In this document: piece after piece, positions 1 to 10,466 of the stretch
Layout: each line of letters begins with the position of its first letter
Numbering within the stretch: position 1 is the first letter of the stretch
Notes under the pieces: model-generated
What the model was told of the DNA's origin: nothing
The model's input: the letters and a program-made list of their open reading frames with translations, nothing else
The model's database searches: none
Assembly (NCBI GenBank): GCA_030220185.1
Contig: JASPKZ010007535.1
Location: forward strand, 406,001 to 470,000
Source: Diploptera punctata
Taxonomy: Eukaryota; Arthropoda; Insecta; Blattodea; Blaberidae
Reading direction: 5' to 3'
Length of the DNA: 64,000 nucleotides
Made by a program: the position numbers and the translations under genes

Positions 1-505
1 AAATTCCTAATTAAGGTCCAAAGGCTCCCATACAATTCCACACCCCTATTTAATTTTAACACTGCATTTAATAACTGATATTCAGATATAATTCGTCAGA
101 AATACTGACTGGATTTCTTATCTCAAATTGCTTGTCTGCAACATAGATACAAGTCCAAGGAACAGATCAGACTGGTCATAGCCCGGGATCGCCACAATAA
201 TGAAAATTTGCATTCATATAATTATTTAATTTAAAAATTTGTTTCCAGTAGTTGTGGTCATAAAGTTATTTATCAATCTATCAAATCCGGTGATATAACT
301 ACTGTCGCTCTTTTCCGGAAACAAAACGTCATTCCCTTTTGCCCTTCCTTTGGTTCCAGTTCTAACGCCCCACCAGTCATGGCAGTTGTAAGGCTATACC
401 CATCATCCAGATCTTCAGCCGTCGTCTTTTCTTTGTTTCTCTACCGCGATCCATTCCATAATATTTTCTGTCAATCTTTGCTCGTGGCCTAGAGCTAATC
501 AAGTG
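1..505. other. No recognisable feature
   Basis: AT-rich sequence without a coding frame, tRNA-like box or repeat shared with the rest of the window that I could see. It may be an old repeat or unique intergenic DNA. Confidence 0.4.
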
Positions 506-507
506 TT

Positions 508-757
508 GATGCAGAGCTCGGGACGGCTGTTTAGAGTTCTCATGGGAGAAGAAATTTTGTCATGGAATGTTGGCCAGTATGGGACAGGTCTCACCCAGCA
601 TCGTGAAGAATTTGGGCACCTATGATAAGTAGTGAACCCAGGCTCACCTAACATGCTGATCACATGTTACCTCTAAACTGGTAATATGATCGTGATGTGA
701 TGTGAGGCCAGTAGCCTTCCAGTAACCCAAGGGTCTTCTAGACCTATCACGCTATGA
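508..757 (+). repeat. SINE-B, degraded copy
   Basis: Shares the body and 3' end of the SINE-B copies at 26104 and 46743: the pieces ggccagtatgggac, acccagcatcgtga and gtgaggccag, and the closing stretch with the cttctagacct motif. The 5' tRNA-like head is barely recognisable. Several small deletions show that it is an old copy. Confidence 0.7.
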
Positions 758-784
758 GTTTCTTTTTAAGTTTAATTTATGTTC

Positions 785-1050
785 TGGATACCAAAGGACC
801 GATAACAATAATAACGAAGATATAAGAACAGAACTTAATATATTTAATATCTGCCAAAGAATAAAATACTATCAAAATGTTTATCTTCAGCACGTATTAC
901 GTGAATGAACAGCGCATACCAAGAAGAATGTATAATTATAAACCAAAAGGGAGAAGATTGTTGGGAAGACCATTGAAGAGATGGAAGGACCAATTCGACC
1001 TATAATGAGATCGGAACATGCCATTAGGCTTAATCCTTGTTGTTGAAGAA
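785..1050 (+). pseudogene. LINE-II RT C-terminal remnant
   Basis: Conceptual translation gives NNNNEDIRTELNI, then, after frameshifts, a KPKGRRLLGRPLKRWKD-type segment. This Gly-Arg-Arg...Arg-Pro...Arg-Trp block marks the region after the RT domain in many arthropod non-LTR retrotransposons. The same sequence lies on the opposite strand at 19725-20205, which also carries EDIRTELNI. No catalytic RT motif is left. It is a 5'-truncated, inactive copy. Confidence 0.7.
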
Positions 1051-1124
1051 TGATATCTGTTCTGGCATTATTTTGACAAGTTCATAAGTCCTAGCAATGT
1101 AATATTTACATTTCTATCGTACAG

Positions 1125-1444
1125 TGTCCACCGCTGTGGTCTCGAGGTAGCGTGCTGCCTTGTCTCCCAGCGGGCCCGGGATCGATCCCCGGTCGGGACA
1201 AGCTTCCTGGGTGAGGTTTTTTCGGGGTTTTTCCTTACCTGTAAGAAACTTAGGGCCCAACAGTCCATGAAAATCATCCGGCCATCATCATCCTTATCAT
1301 TATCATCACCGTCCTTCACCGGTGTAGAAAGCAACGGGAAGCTACCACACCTATAATTCCCTAGTAAAGCTGCAAAGGATAGCATGAAAATGCTGTGATT
1401 GCAGTGAAAGACCTGTCCTCGGGCAAAATTACTATGGATGGATT
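1125..1444 (+). repeat. SINE-A, full length with TSD
   Basis: Begins gtccaccgctgtggtctcga, followed by a tRNA-like B box (ggatcgatcccc). It continues through the shared central region (ttcggggtttttcc, ctgtaag), a cat/atc-rich stretch, and ends near ctatggatgga. The 7-bp direct repeat gtacagt at 1119-1125 and 1445-1451 is a likely target-site duplication. RNA polymerase III transcription and LINE-mediated insertion are inferred from the tRNA-derived SINE class. Confidence 0.85.
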
Positions 1445-1451
1445 GTACAGT

Positions 1452-2281
1452 ATTATAGTGAATGCTATTGCTTTAACGAAGGAAAATCTCGAAAAATGGA
1501 TGGGATGGAGGGAAGGGGAATATCATAACATCATTAGTGATTCTGTGTAAGAAAGTAGAATATGTGATTCTTTGTTCAATTCGTAAACAGACGGTAGTGA
1601 ATTACCTACATAAGTTGAAAACCAACGACTTTGTGAGGGTCTAATTTACGTCTAAACCACGTATTAAAGATTTCAACTACACAGAACATATTTATGAATA
1701 GAATAAAGAATTTTTTAGTGAAAGAAAGCGAACAAAGTTGAGATTGTATCAGACGTGGAAAACACAGGTTAGAGAAGTCGTGTGTTGATTAACTGCCGTC
1801 ACGACTACGTAACAATTTACACAGTCTTTTGTTTCTAACCGACTTGAACAAAGAACCGAGACAACTGAACAATCCAAAGCCTACTGTATCATCCAAACTG
1901 TTCATATACTATATTCAACAGCTGAATTGGTAATATAACCTACAATATATCAATATTCCTAATAAAACAATAGGAGACGAATCAGTAGAAATCAATACAA
2001 ACATAATTTCTAGTGGTTACTACTGATTATTTACTTGTAAAATATTCAGTTAAATGTTCCATACTTTATACACATTTTGGAGAAATTTGCATCCTTTTTG
2101 GGGGGGGGGATATTTCAATAGATCGCGATCGTATTATTATTTTCCATTTTCGGGACTTTTACAATGGCTTGAATTACTGAAATGAGACATAAAATAAAAT
2201 ATTCTTCTTCTTCTTCCTTTCAAGTATTAGGCCAAGGCTGTTACGATCCTATAGAAAATTTTCCCTTATGGGAAATTCTCA
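1452..2281. other. No recognisable gene
   Basis: Intergenic AT-rich DNA. The only notable points are a run of ten G at 2100-2109 and a short tct-rich tract near 2205. I see no repeat shared with the rest of the window. Confidence 0.4.
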
Positions 2282-2508
2282 TATAAGACTTGAAAGCATA
2301 ATAATAGTCCCTTCGATTGGTTGCTGGCCAAAGGAAGGCAAGACCAGTCATGGGGCTGCCATCTTATAGCCTCTGGTCAGGCTTTCTGGAGAAGAAAAGA
2401 AAATAAAGGAAAGAAGAAATGTAAGAAAGGAAGGACTCCCTAGCCCTCGGATGCCCTAATAGCGTCGGGGTCGAAAAAACAAGAGTTAACCAAGAGAGGT
2501 TAGATACT
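2282..2508 (+). repeat. Dispersed repeat R1, copy 1
   Basis: About 225 bp nearly identical to 49972-50204. Both contain tataagacttgaaagcataa, ggttgctggccaaagg, the purine-rich aagaaaagaaaata stretch and ccctcggatgccctaatagc, and stop at the same place (gagttaaccaagagag plus ttagata). Copy 2 has an extra tcaagaaaataaa. It shows no coding capacity and no obvious tRNA-like boxes. The repeat class is unknown. Confidence 0.8.
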
Positions 2509-2631
2509 AAAGTTAAAAGAGTGCAAAACACAAGTAAGTGGAAGAAATGTTTTGCACAGCTTGGGCACCTTGTGGTCGCCATCCACATATCCCCTAGATG
2601 AGGACCCCTGAGGGCTATAAAATATTATTTT

Positions 2632-2804
2632 TTTAAAATAATAACTATTATAAAAGTTGTAAAAGGGATATAATTAAGATAATGAAGAATTCATGTATTA
2701 ATATTTTAAATAATATAAAATATTATTTAAAATATTAATACATGGATTCTTCATTATCTTAATTATATCCCTTTTACAACTTTTATAATAGTTATTATTT
2801 TAAA
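2632..2804. repeat. Near-perfect AT-rich palindrome
   Basis: Two arms of about 84 bp are reverse complements, separated by about 3 nt near 2718. The left arm contains actattataaaagttgtaa and its exact complement lies in the right arm at 2773-2796. The only mismatch I saw is near the middle (gaattc against ggattc). It would form a long hairpin; a foldback MITE or a replication-born inverted duplication would explain it. Confidence 0.85.
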
Positions 2805-2849
2805 ATATAAACATGTAGGCTATGAAAAAAAGTAAAATGACATAGCCTA

Positions 2850-3300
2850 ATATATACTCACTGTCACCATAGAAACTGTAGCCTCATTGCCGCGCCGACA
2901 TAAACTCCACATATATCCCTAATCAGAGAAAATGTTTTCCAAACATCCCCTGTATACTTCACCTCACTCAAGTCATCGTTGTTATTCTCTCACCTCATTC
3001 CCGGCCTACCTACTAGTCACTTATCATCTGGTTTTCCTACAAGGAATTGCATGCTCTTCTTTCATTCAGCATTCCTGCTACATGTCCTGCTCATTGCAGT
3101 ATACGAGACTTAACTGTTCTCATTATATCTGTCTTTCCATAAAGATCGTGTGGCTCATTGTTATTAGTATTCTCAATTCGTCCGTATCTCATTGGTCCAA
3201 AAATGTTCTTAAAACTGTATTATCAAATACTCCAAATCGTTTCTACTCCCTTAAAGTAAGAACTGGTATATAATATAACTCGAAGAATAGCAGTTTATAT
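2850..3300 (-). pseudogene. LINE-IV 3' coding end, interrupted
   Basis: Resembles the minus-strand LINE-IV pieces at 43930, 51100 and 30040: ccctgtatacttcacct, gttttcctacaagga, cataaagatcgtgtggctca and the terminal aagaatagcagttt. On the minus strand the C-terminal end reads like RDICGVYVGAAMRL, equivalent to the VWRAYVRAAMNLRV ending at 40560. The copy is broken at 3296 by the (TA)n/tRNA-like segment, and more of it continues at 3690-3865. Confidence 0.65.
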
Positions 3301-3311
3301 ATATATATATA

Positions 3312-3382
3312 TTAGGGATATATGCGGAGTTTATGTCGGCGCGGCAATGAGGCTACAGTTTCTATGGTGACAGTGAGTATAT
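3312..3382 (+). repeat. Inverted copy of LINE-IV 3' end
   Basis: The stretch from ttagggatatatgcggagtt to gacagtgagtatata is the reverse complement of 2850-2924 with one or two differences. A roughly 70-bp arm is therefore present in both orientations around 2925-3311. TA repeats flank it on both sides. Confidence 0.8.
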
Positions 3383-3383
3383 A

Positions 3384-3429
<46 letters not shown>
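3378..3429. repeat. (TA)n microsatellite
   Basis: About 50 bp of near-uninterrupted TA immediately left of the tRNA-like unit. A second TA tract at 3630-3671 closes the unit on the right. Confidence 0.9.
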
Positions 3430-3431
<2 letters not shown>

Positions 3432-3539
3432 TTAACTGTTATGTTAGCCGCGAGATGGCAGTTGGAACAAATTTCCGCTACCTCTTGTGTGAATTGAGAA
3501 TACTACATGTATAAGAAAATTGTATGCTTGTATTGGAAT

Positions 3540-3614
3540 TCTTGGGTAGCTCAGTTGGTTAGAGCACTAAAGGTACAGACTTTAGAGACTCGAGTTCAAA
3601 TCCCGACTCAAGCA
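3540..3614 (+). tRNA. tRNA-like sequence (probably tRNA-derived repeat J)
   Basis: 75 nt that fold as a tRNA. The acceptor pairs 6 of 7 (tcttggg with ctcaagc, discriminator A). The D arm is gctcagttggttagagc, the anticodon stem is ctaaag/cttttag-like, the 7-nt loop gtacaga would put ACA at the anticodon position, and the T arm tcgag-ttcaaat-cccga has one mismatch. A 75-nt homologue lies on the minus strand at 44615-44689, and the pair shares about 90 bp upstream as well. Both are bracketed by (TA)n. I therefore read it as a mobile tRNA-derived unit, not a host tRNA gene. Confidence 0.55.
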
Positions 3615-3629
3615 TTCTTTTTTCTTTTC

Positions 3630-3674
<45 letters not shown>

Positions 3675-3689
3675 TTAATAGTTTTTTAG

Positions 3690-3865
3690 ATAATTTGGGA
3701 CAAGAGACCCTGCAATGCATAATAGCGTGTATTTCCAGAATACAGCCTATGTTTATTTTTTTCTGTATCTCATTCCTGTTTGTAATATTGTTTTTCCTAG
3801 GTATTTGAATTCAGCCACTTCTTCAAAAGTCCTTAATTTATTGCTAACTGTCCATTTCAATTATA
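3690..3865 (-). pseudogene. LINE-IV RT fragment (continuation)
   Basis: Matches 30239-30395: caatgcataatagcgtgtat, tccagaatacagccta, gaattcagccacttcttcaa and ctgtccatttc occur in the same order. It corresponds on the minus strand to the region just after RT motif D (the LINE-IV EFRYLGT segment at 30.35 kb). It is cut on the left by the TA/tRNA-like segment and on the right by the mariner-like element at 3866, after which a few matching bases resume. Confidence 0.65.
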
Positions 3866-4377
3866 CAGGGTGTCCCATTCAAACCACCCACATTTTAATT
3901 AATCATAACTAACACAGTATGCGGGATTATGAAACGAGGCCGGTATTAAACGAAACAGAAACTCAAAGAATTTTCATTGCCACACACTAAAGCACCTCTA
4001 TATGTGTGCACCATTAGTAGCACGAACAATATTAAGTCTGTATTCGATTTCGTGCCACGTTCTATCCAACATGTAAATTGGTACTGTTGCATTTGTGTCA
4101 AGGATACGGGTTTGTAAATCATGAAGATCTTGTACTGGAGTCTCAAAACACACGGTCTTTTACATACCCCCAGAGGAATTAGTCCAGTGGAGTGATGTCT
4201 GGCGAACGTGGTTTTATGTCATTATTGTCCAACATGCGACAGATAAATTAACTGCAACAATAAAAACAAAAATTCTTTGAGTTTCACTTTCTTTTAATAC
4301 CAACCTCATTTCATAATTCCGCATACTTTGATAGTTATGATTAATTAAAATGTGGGAGGTTTGAAGGGGACACGGTG
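3866..4377 (-). mobile_element. Tc1/mariner-like deletion derivative, long TIRs
   Basis: The terminal inverted repeats (TIRs) are about 109 bp each (3866-3974 and 4269-4377). They start cagggtgtcccattcaaacc on the left and caccgtgtccccttcaaacc on the right strand, with TA on both outer sides (3864-3865, 4378-4379), as expected for TA-targeting elements. The 290-bp core still encodes, on the minus strand, a short piece of transposase. The element lies inside a LINE-IV remnant and is therefore younger than it. At 512 bp it is non-autonomous. Confidence 0.88.
3985..4205 (-). pseudogene. Transposase C-terminus, Tc1/mariner superfamily
   Basis: Translation of the minus strand, with stops and a frameshift, gives SPDITPLD-stop-FLWGYVKDRVFE, then TPVQDLHDLQTRILDTNA and RTWHEIEYRLNIVRATNGAH. 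The SPD-x-(T/N)PLD-x-FLWGxxKD motif surrounds the last catalytic acidic residue of DDE transposases in this superfamily. The WHEIEYRLxxxRATxGAHIE ending is a known C-terminus in insect copies. The DNA-binding N-terminus and first catalytic Asp are absent, so it cannot be active. A related ending is at 43615-43730. Confidence 0.75.
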
Positions 4378-4392
4378 TATAATGAATGTTTT

Positions 4393-4578
4393 CCTTTACA
4401 GAGATTTAGGCGCTCTCCCCCTACAGGGAAGAATTTGAACCATACTAATTTAGTTACACTTGTTTTCGTATAGATGCCATTTTTGAGTGGTTCGTGGTCA
4501 GCGTTCCGCCTCATACTGACATCTAGGAAACCAAGGTAGTACTAGGACGGGAAAATTCGGTAAATTTTGCTTAGAGGC
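4393..4578 (-). repeat. SINE-E, 3' part (left of LTR element)
   Basis: Matches 52783-52962 (ggcgctctccccctacaggg, ccaaggtagtactaggacgg, aaattcggtaaattttgctt). The tRNA-like head of the same copy is found beyond the LTR element at 15283-15480. The retrotransposon has thus split one SINE into two pieces. Confidence 0.85.
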
Positions 4579-5271
4579 TGTTATGGACCCAACTGGATTT
4601 ATTAGGCTTAAAGGACCTTCGGGACTTGGAAAATCTGGTAGCGGTTTCCTAGCCGAGCGTTAGTATGAGGATGTACAGTTATACATGTTTAGAAATAAAC
4701 AAATGGAGTCTATTTTAAACTATTTTATTACTAAAATATAAATAATTAGAAATCCTAAATATCTCTAGCCCTAAACCTATTCTAAGCCTATATTAAAACT
4801 ACAGTACTTTCTTGGGGAGGGTTGAGAAGGGAGTTGTGGAATTTTAAATCTAACCAAATCTACATGATTAAAAATTGTTAATATCCCTTTCTAAAATATA
4901 GTTTCAAAAATATCATATTGTACTTGAATTTAAATCCAAAAGAAATGGAATAAGTATTAAGAAAAATGGTCGGTGACTTACCCTCCAGCAGTACACACAC
5001 AGACAGACACGAGCCCATCACTTCTCAAGTGTTATATACTTCAAAAATGACCTGAGGTCACCCTAAAACTGTACTACTAACATTCCAAGGAACTAAATGT
5101 AGGGATGTTTACAGTTAGCTTCAATCAAGACTTTTGATCTGAACTATACTCTATCTCAACGGACTGCAGACTTTTAATGTCTAAAGTCCATCTCAAACGA
5201 GTTTGCTCGAATAATTAAAATAATCTATAAAACAATAAAAAATCTATATAAAGAACTATGTATTCATAACA
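4579..5271 (-). repeat. 3' LTR
   Basis: 693 bp, reading identical by eye to 14590-15282. Ends are TG...CA with a 7-bp inverted terminal match (tgttatg/cataaca). On the minus strand a TATA-like ttatataga lies about 25 nt inside the LTR start, and an aataaa lies near the other end (opposite tttatt at 4597). Confidence 0.93.
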
Positions 5272-5284
5272 CTCCCCCCTTCTC
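5272..5284 (-). other. Polypurine tract
   Basis: Plus-strand ctccccccttctc directly abuts the LTR. On the minus strand it is a 13-nt all-purine run, gagaaggggggag, ending at the LTR boundary. This is the usual primer for plus-strand DNA synthesis in LTR retrotransposons. Confidence 0.85.
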
Positions 5285-7942
5285 AATCCCAAGAAAGGGT
5301 CTTTTAAGGCCCTTTTTGGGGCCGCTGAATTGTGTACTTAGACTACGCACAAGCTTTTTAATTGATCTGGATTTTGTTTACATTGATACTACAGATTTGC
5401 TCTATCTCCTGTTCCTAAAGCTACTTAACTCTTTCTAACATATGATTTACACCCAACAGTTATGTTAACAGGAACCCTTTTTTTTTGTCATAAAAATTAG
5501 TGTGTTCAAGTTCATCCCTTTTCTTTCTCTTTAACTAACCGTATTTCCCTTCCTCTATATGGGACACATAGACGTTTTCATACTTTAACAACCACATTTA
5601 TATCGGTTTCAAATTACATCTGTAAAATGGATTAGCCTGTTCACTCGCCTGAACCTGAAACAAGAAAACATATATAAAACAACAATTTATCTACTCTTCT
5701 TCCTTTTCAACTGTTCCATAGTTCTGTTTTCTTCAATGCTGTTCCTTTTCCTTCCACACTGGTCATTCTGAAAAAAGAAAAATCTAACCCTAACTTTAAT
5801 TAAGAGGCTATCACTTTCTTCCACAACACTCGGCTTTTTTACACTAGCCGCGTCCACCGAGAACTTGAGCACTTAGTTCTTTGTTTGGCGCCGGCGCATG
5901 TCCGCGCTCATGCTGGATCTCTTACAGCATCCCTGGTTGAATCTTATGCTTGGTCCACGTTCGGTGATGGTATCTTCCTTCAGTCGGGAGAGAGTCATGC
6001 CGGATACTGGGTCTGTCCTTTGAAAGTCCCGAGACCAGCACTTTCCTTTAAGGGCCCATGGATTATCCGGAGGATAGGTTTAATGGGAATTTTCTGTGTT
6101 TTTTAAATCCCAATTTTCCTTACTGTATATTAGCTTGTTGGGAATTATTTATATGATCCACGGACGATCAGAGGGTCGGTTTGATATGGTTAAGGTATTT
6201 GCTTGGTCTCTCATGTCGCACCGTTATTGACTGGTGGACATGTCCCATGTTGAATGACTATCCCTGATGTAGTAAGTCGAACCGGCATAGACCCTGTCTT
6301 CCTCCTTTTTGTTTTTGGTATCAGCTAATCTATGTTTCGTGGTGTGGGGGATGTCCTAGGTGACTCAACATCCTTCGTTGTTTCTAGTTAGCCCAGTCGT
6401 GCTCGTAGTGTCAGATCGTGTGCGTAGTCGTTCTTCTTGTGCTGAGGGTTTTTGTGTACCGTTATCTTTGTTTAGTTTTTCTGTTTTTTTTTTCTTTTTG
6501 ATTTTTATTTGTTTAAAACTATGGGTTTGCACTACCTTTTTTCTTAATAAATTCCATATGGACTTTTAGAAATGAATCAATAGTACCTTCTGGGGTCTCA
6601 AAACCAAATCCTAGTTTCTTACTAAGAATAGTATCCCTCTTAACTAAACCCCGAATCTTGAGCAACCATGTACACCTTTACTTTTATAATTTTCCTACGT
6701 TCAGTTCCTCTAAATTTACTTTTAGTTAGTCATATCTCAATGTTACAACCAACAAAATTTGTATTTTGCAATTTTTTCTTTTGTTTTTTATTAACTGGAA
6801 AACGGGAAAGAGTGCTCTTATGCCTATCAATTCTGTGTATAGCCATCATCAACAAATATCAGTTTCTAAATAATTTGTATCTTCCCTAAAACTTTCAATT
6901 TGACAGTACTTCAGGTGTATCTAATACACATAATTTCCATAATTAGATCGGTCGATATCTTGCTATATTTTGCAGGCCTAAATGTTGCCTAATTCTAAGG
7001 GTTTTATCTAGTCCCTTTCTCTATAATAGAGTCCTAGGTTCGACTGGGTGCGCTCGTCTTCACATCAGCCGGAAAGACATATACTACACTTATTTATCAT
7101 GTAAATGCTACTTGACCAAAACCGAGTTAGTCCTTACAAACACCAATTAATACTCGTATCCTGACTTCCTGTCATCGTTTCCTAGGGTCCTGAGTTTGAG
7201 AGCATTCTTTCCTTTCTCCACTTCTGAAATAACTGCCTCTATTTCTTAACTCTCCCTTTCCTAGTCTTAATTGGGCTTTAATTGAGATATGATTTTTAAG
7301 CTACTTGTGTCTGGACAGGGATTCAGGTTTTCATTGTTCATTGGTCTAATTTTCCCGGACTATCTGATCTTACTGCTAATGTATCAATCCACTTAGTTTA
7401 ACCTCTAAATCCTTACTGATTCAATTTTGGAAGTCACCGTGATGTTACGTAACCTGATTCCTTGTCCTCATTCTCCCTTCTGCTGCCGTAACTTCTGATA
7501 CGGCGTGCTTTACACTCTTACCTCACCGAACTGTTTGTTTGATTGCCAAATTCTCATAGCTGATTTGTTGAACTTTTTATACTTTTATTTTCCGTTTGTA
7601 TACTTTATTCCTTGATTGTTTCTTGATCTACATGTATTTAAATTGTTTTTCCTACTTCTTACTCCCGGGGTTTCCTTGATTTCCCATTACATACATATCA
7701 TCATTTATTGGGGTTCGATTTTTCCCTTCTTACTTTGAAATATTTACCCACGTCCTACTCCTGGGTTCTCTCCTTACTTCTTCTTTCACTCGGAACTACT
7801 CCTATCTGTTCTGCTTGTATTCTAGGGCTCTACTTTACTTTAGACTGCTTATGTGCTTAAACTTATCTACACCACCATAGGTGTTTAACCTCTCGTTTTT
7901 ATGTCGTCCTCTTCCCTTTCCATCCTAGGTCAATCTGTCCCT

Positions 7943-8123
7943 CTTCCGTTTTATTCTGGCGGACTCGTCGAGCTAATCGCCTCAATGGGGGACGGCGCTA
8001 GTTCCTTACTCCCTTCGGGGCCCAAGAAAACTCGAGCGAATCGCCTCAAGGGAGGGGTTCCATCACCGCCCTGACCATTCGGGGCCCAATTCGTCCCTAC
8101 CGTACTCCCGCTCATTCTGATCC
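7943..8123. repeat. Internal repeat unit 1 of the LTR element
   Basis: GC-rich unit of about 160-180 bp, nearly identical to units at 8381-8537 and 8539-8722. Each contains two related blocks, tcgagctaatcgcctcaatg and tcgagcgaatcgcctcaagg, and two copies of ttcggggccca, so the unit itself arose by internal duplication. Unit 1 is separated from unit 2 by 257 bp. Confidence 0.88.
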
Positions 8124-8380
8124 CCTCTTGCTCTGTCTGTCGATGGCACAATCGTATGTATGCGCGTTTCCCAATTTTCCTTCTGTTCCCTCTAGTGCAC
8201 TAATGTTTCCGGTGTTATTTTTGCTAGTATTTGTTATCTACCCGTTAGGACCATATTCTATCTGTGCGTACGTCTTTCTTCGCGGTATTCTTTCCGCTTT
8301 CTCACCGCCGGCGGATTTCCTGGCATCATTATTGACTCTGGATGGTCCCAGACCATCGCTTATTTCTAAGTCTTGGCAAG

Positions 8381-8722
8381 TCGGCGGACTTGTCGAGCTA
8401 ATCGCCTCAATGGGGGACGGCGCTAGTTCCTTACTCCCTTCGGGGCCCAAGAAAACTCGAGCGAATCGCCTCAAGGGAGGGGATCCATCACCATCCTGGC
8501 CATTCGGGGCCCAATTCGTCCCTACCGCACTCCCGCTTCTTCCGTTTTGCATTCTGGCGGACTCGTCGAGCTAATCGCCTCAATGGGGAACGGCGCTAGT
8601 TCCTTACTCCCTTCGGGGCCCAAGAAAAACTCGAGCGAATCGCCTCAAGGGAGGGGATCCATTACCGCCCTGGCCATTCGGGGCCCAAGTCGTCCCTACC
8701 GTACTCCCGCTCATTCTGATCC
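8381..8722. repeat. Internal repeat units 2 and 3, in tandem
   Basis: Two adjacent copies of the unit seen at 7943. Unit 2 (8381-8537) starts at ggcggact; unit 3 (8539-8722) has the longer left end tccgttttgc, shared in part with unit 1. Few substitutions separate them. Confidence 0.88.
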
Positions 8723-10200
8723 TTCAGAATTTTCCTCTGATGTCTAGTGGCTTCACCGAATCACCGTTGCGTCATTGGGGGTGGATTTGATCCGATTTCC
8801 CGTGACAGGGTTCGTATCTTGCTCACCTTTATTATCACCCGGGTGTTTGACTAAGTTTATTTCATTTCCTCGAGAATCCGTGTTCTCGTTAAATGTTCGT
8901 TCTCCGATGCCTAACTCTCTATCTGCTGTTGTTCCCTGGTCCTAAACGTCAGTGCCAAGTCGGCAAGGTGCTATTGCCAGTGCCCCAGGATCACCGAGGA
9001 GGTCTGTGACTCCAGATCCTTTTATTACGGGGGTGTCCCACCTTCCGATTGCGCACTCCCTAACTCTTCCCTATTTCTCTGTCTCTCTCGCCTGTGCACT
9101 GTTTTTCTCCTACGGGTCGCTGTTCGCATCCCTACCCAGTGGCTCTAGCGTAGGCTAGGCCTCCTCGAAGTAGTATGACTCCCTTGCTTCCTATCCTAAA
9201 TCTGTTACTCTTCTAACTTCTTGTGGGTTTCTGTGATATTTCCCTAACATCGCTTAGCCAAGATTGACCTAGGTTACAGTCTATTCGCTCGTTTTATCTG
9301 AATATGGTTCCGAGTGAGTGTGGGCCCAAGTCTGGCGAGCCTTAAGGCGATCTAGTGGTCATTTACTATTTAAATAAGTTTCAAATCCCATGTGTGTGTG
9401 TGTCTATTCTCAACTGGTCACTAGTCCCACTGATGTGCTATCAAGGTGTACAGAGGAGGGATCTCGGCCGCAGATCCTTTCTCTGTTCCCTCCTGTATGC
9501 ATCTCAGTCAAGTGTCATGATCAGACGAATATAATAATGTGTGTGTAATTTCCATTAGAAATATATTCAGTGTAGCCCTTGAAATCCCAAATTTATATGA
9601 TAATACTTTCCACTAGATCGATTAAGACACCCAACTATCGGTGAAGTATCCTAACCTCCATTTTCTAAATTGCTATGGGAATAAATTAATTTATTTGTTT
9701 TCGATCATTTCTGCATGTTTCATGAATGTTTGTCACTCGATAATTCTGGGGAAATCTTTCAACGCTTGTCCTATTCTTCACTGCGTTTCAAAAAGTTTAT
9801 AAATTTTCCTAAGTTCACATGCCCCTCTTCCGTTCTCTTTTTTTTTAACCAAGTTGGATAATGCACATCCTCCCCTCTTAATCTGAACTGTTGTCACTCC
9901 TTATTTCTTGCAATGTTAAAATAATTTCTACCCTCCATGTTGGCATAACTGCTGGTTAATTGAACCTATCAGTACTCTTCCGCTATAGGCTTAACATACT
10001 ACGTGCCTCTATCTGGACTACTTCCACGTTATCTTCTCGCGAACTAGCCTACTACTTATCCCGGAACCCATTCACTCTTAAATGAGTCCTAATTGCTGAA
10101 ATTGAGATTGTGGTTTTCCGTTATCTTTCATTTTATTCATAAATACAAGTCTTATTTCTGGTAGTTCGCTCTTATTTAATCATCATTATTAGTGTGGTTT

Positions 10201-10228
10201 ATTAATTTACCGCGACTTATTATTATCA

Positions 10229-10261
<33 letters not shown>

Positions 10262-10428
10262 GGTAGTTTTTAAATTTACTGTGTTTCATTATTATCATTA
10301 TGCATTATCATTACTGGTAATTTTATTTTATTTTTTATTAGTATGATCATTAAGGTTTTTTGTTATTACTGATGTCTGTTATCCTTTTATTATTATTATT
10401 ATCATTATTATTATTAATATAGTTAATA

Positions 10429-10466
<38 letters not shown>

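Noticed and set aside
3540..3614. Functional host tRNA gene
   Set aside because: Acceptor and T stem each have a mismatch, and a second copy shares the flanks. The (TA)n-bracketed layout matches the other tRNA-derived units.
8128..8574. 148-codon plus-strand open stretch
   Set aside because: It spans the duplicated GC-rich units of the LTR element, runs opposite to the element's transcription, and the openness comes from repeated DNA. No motif.
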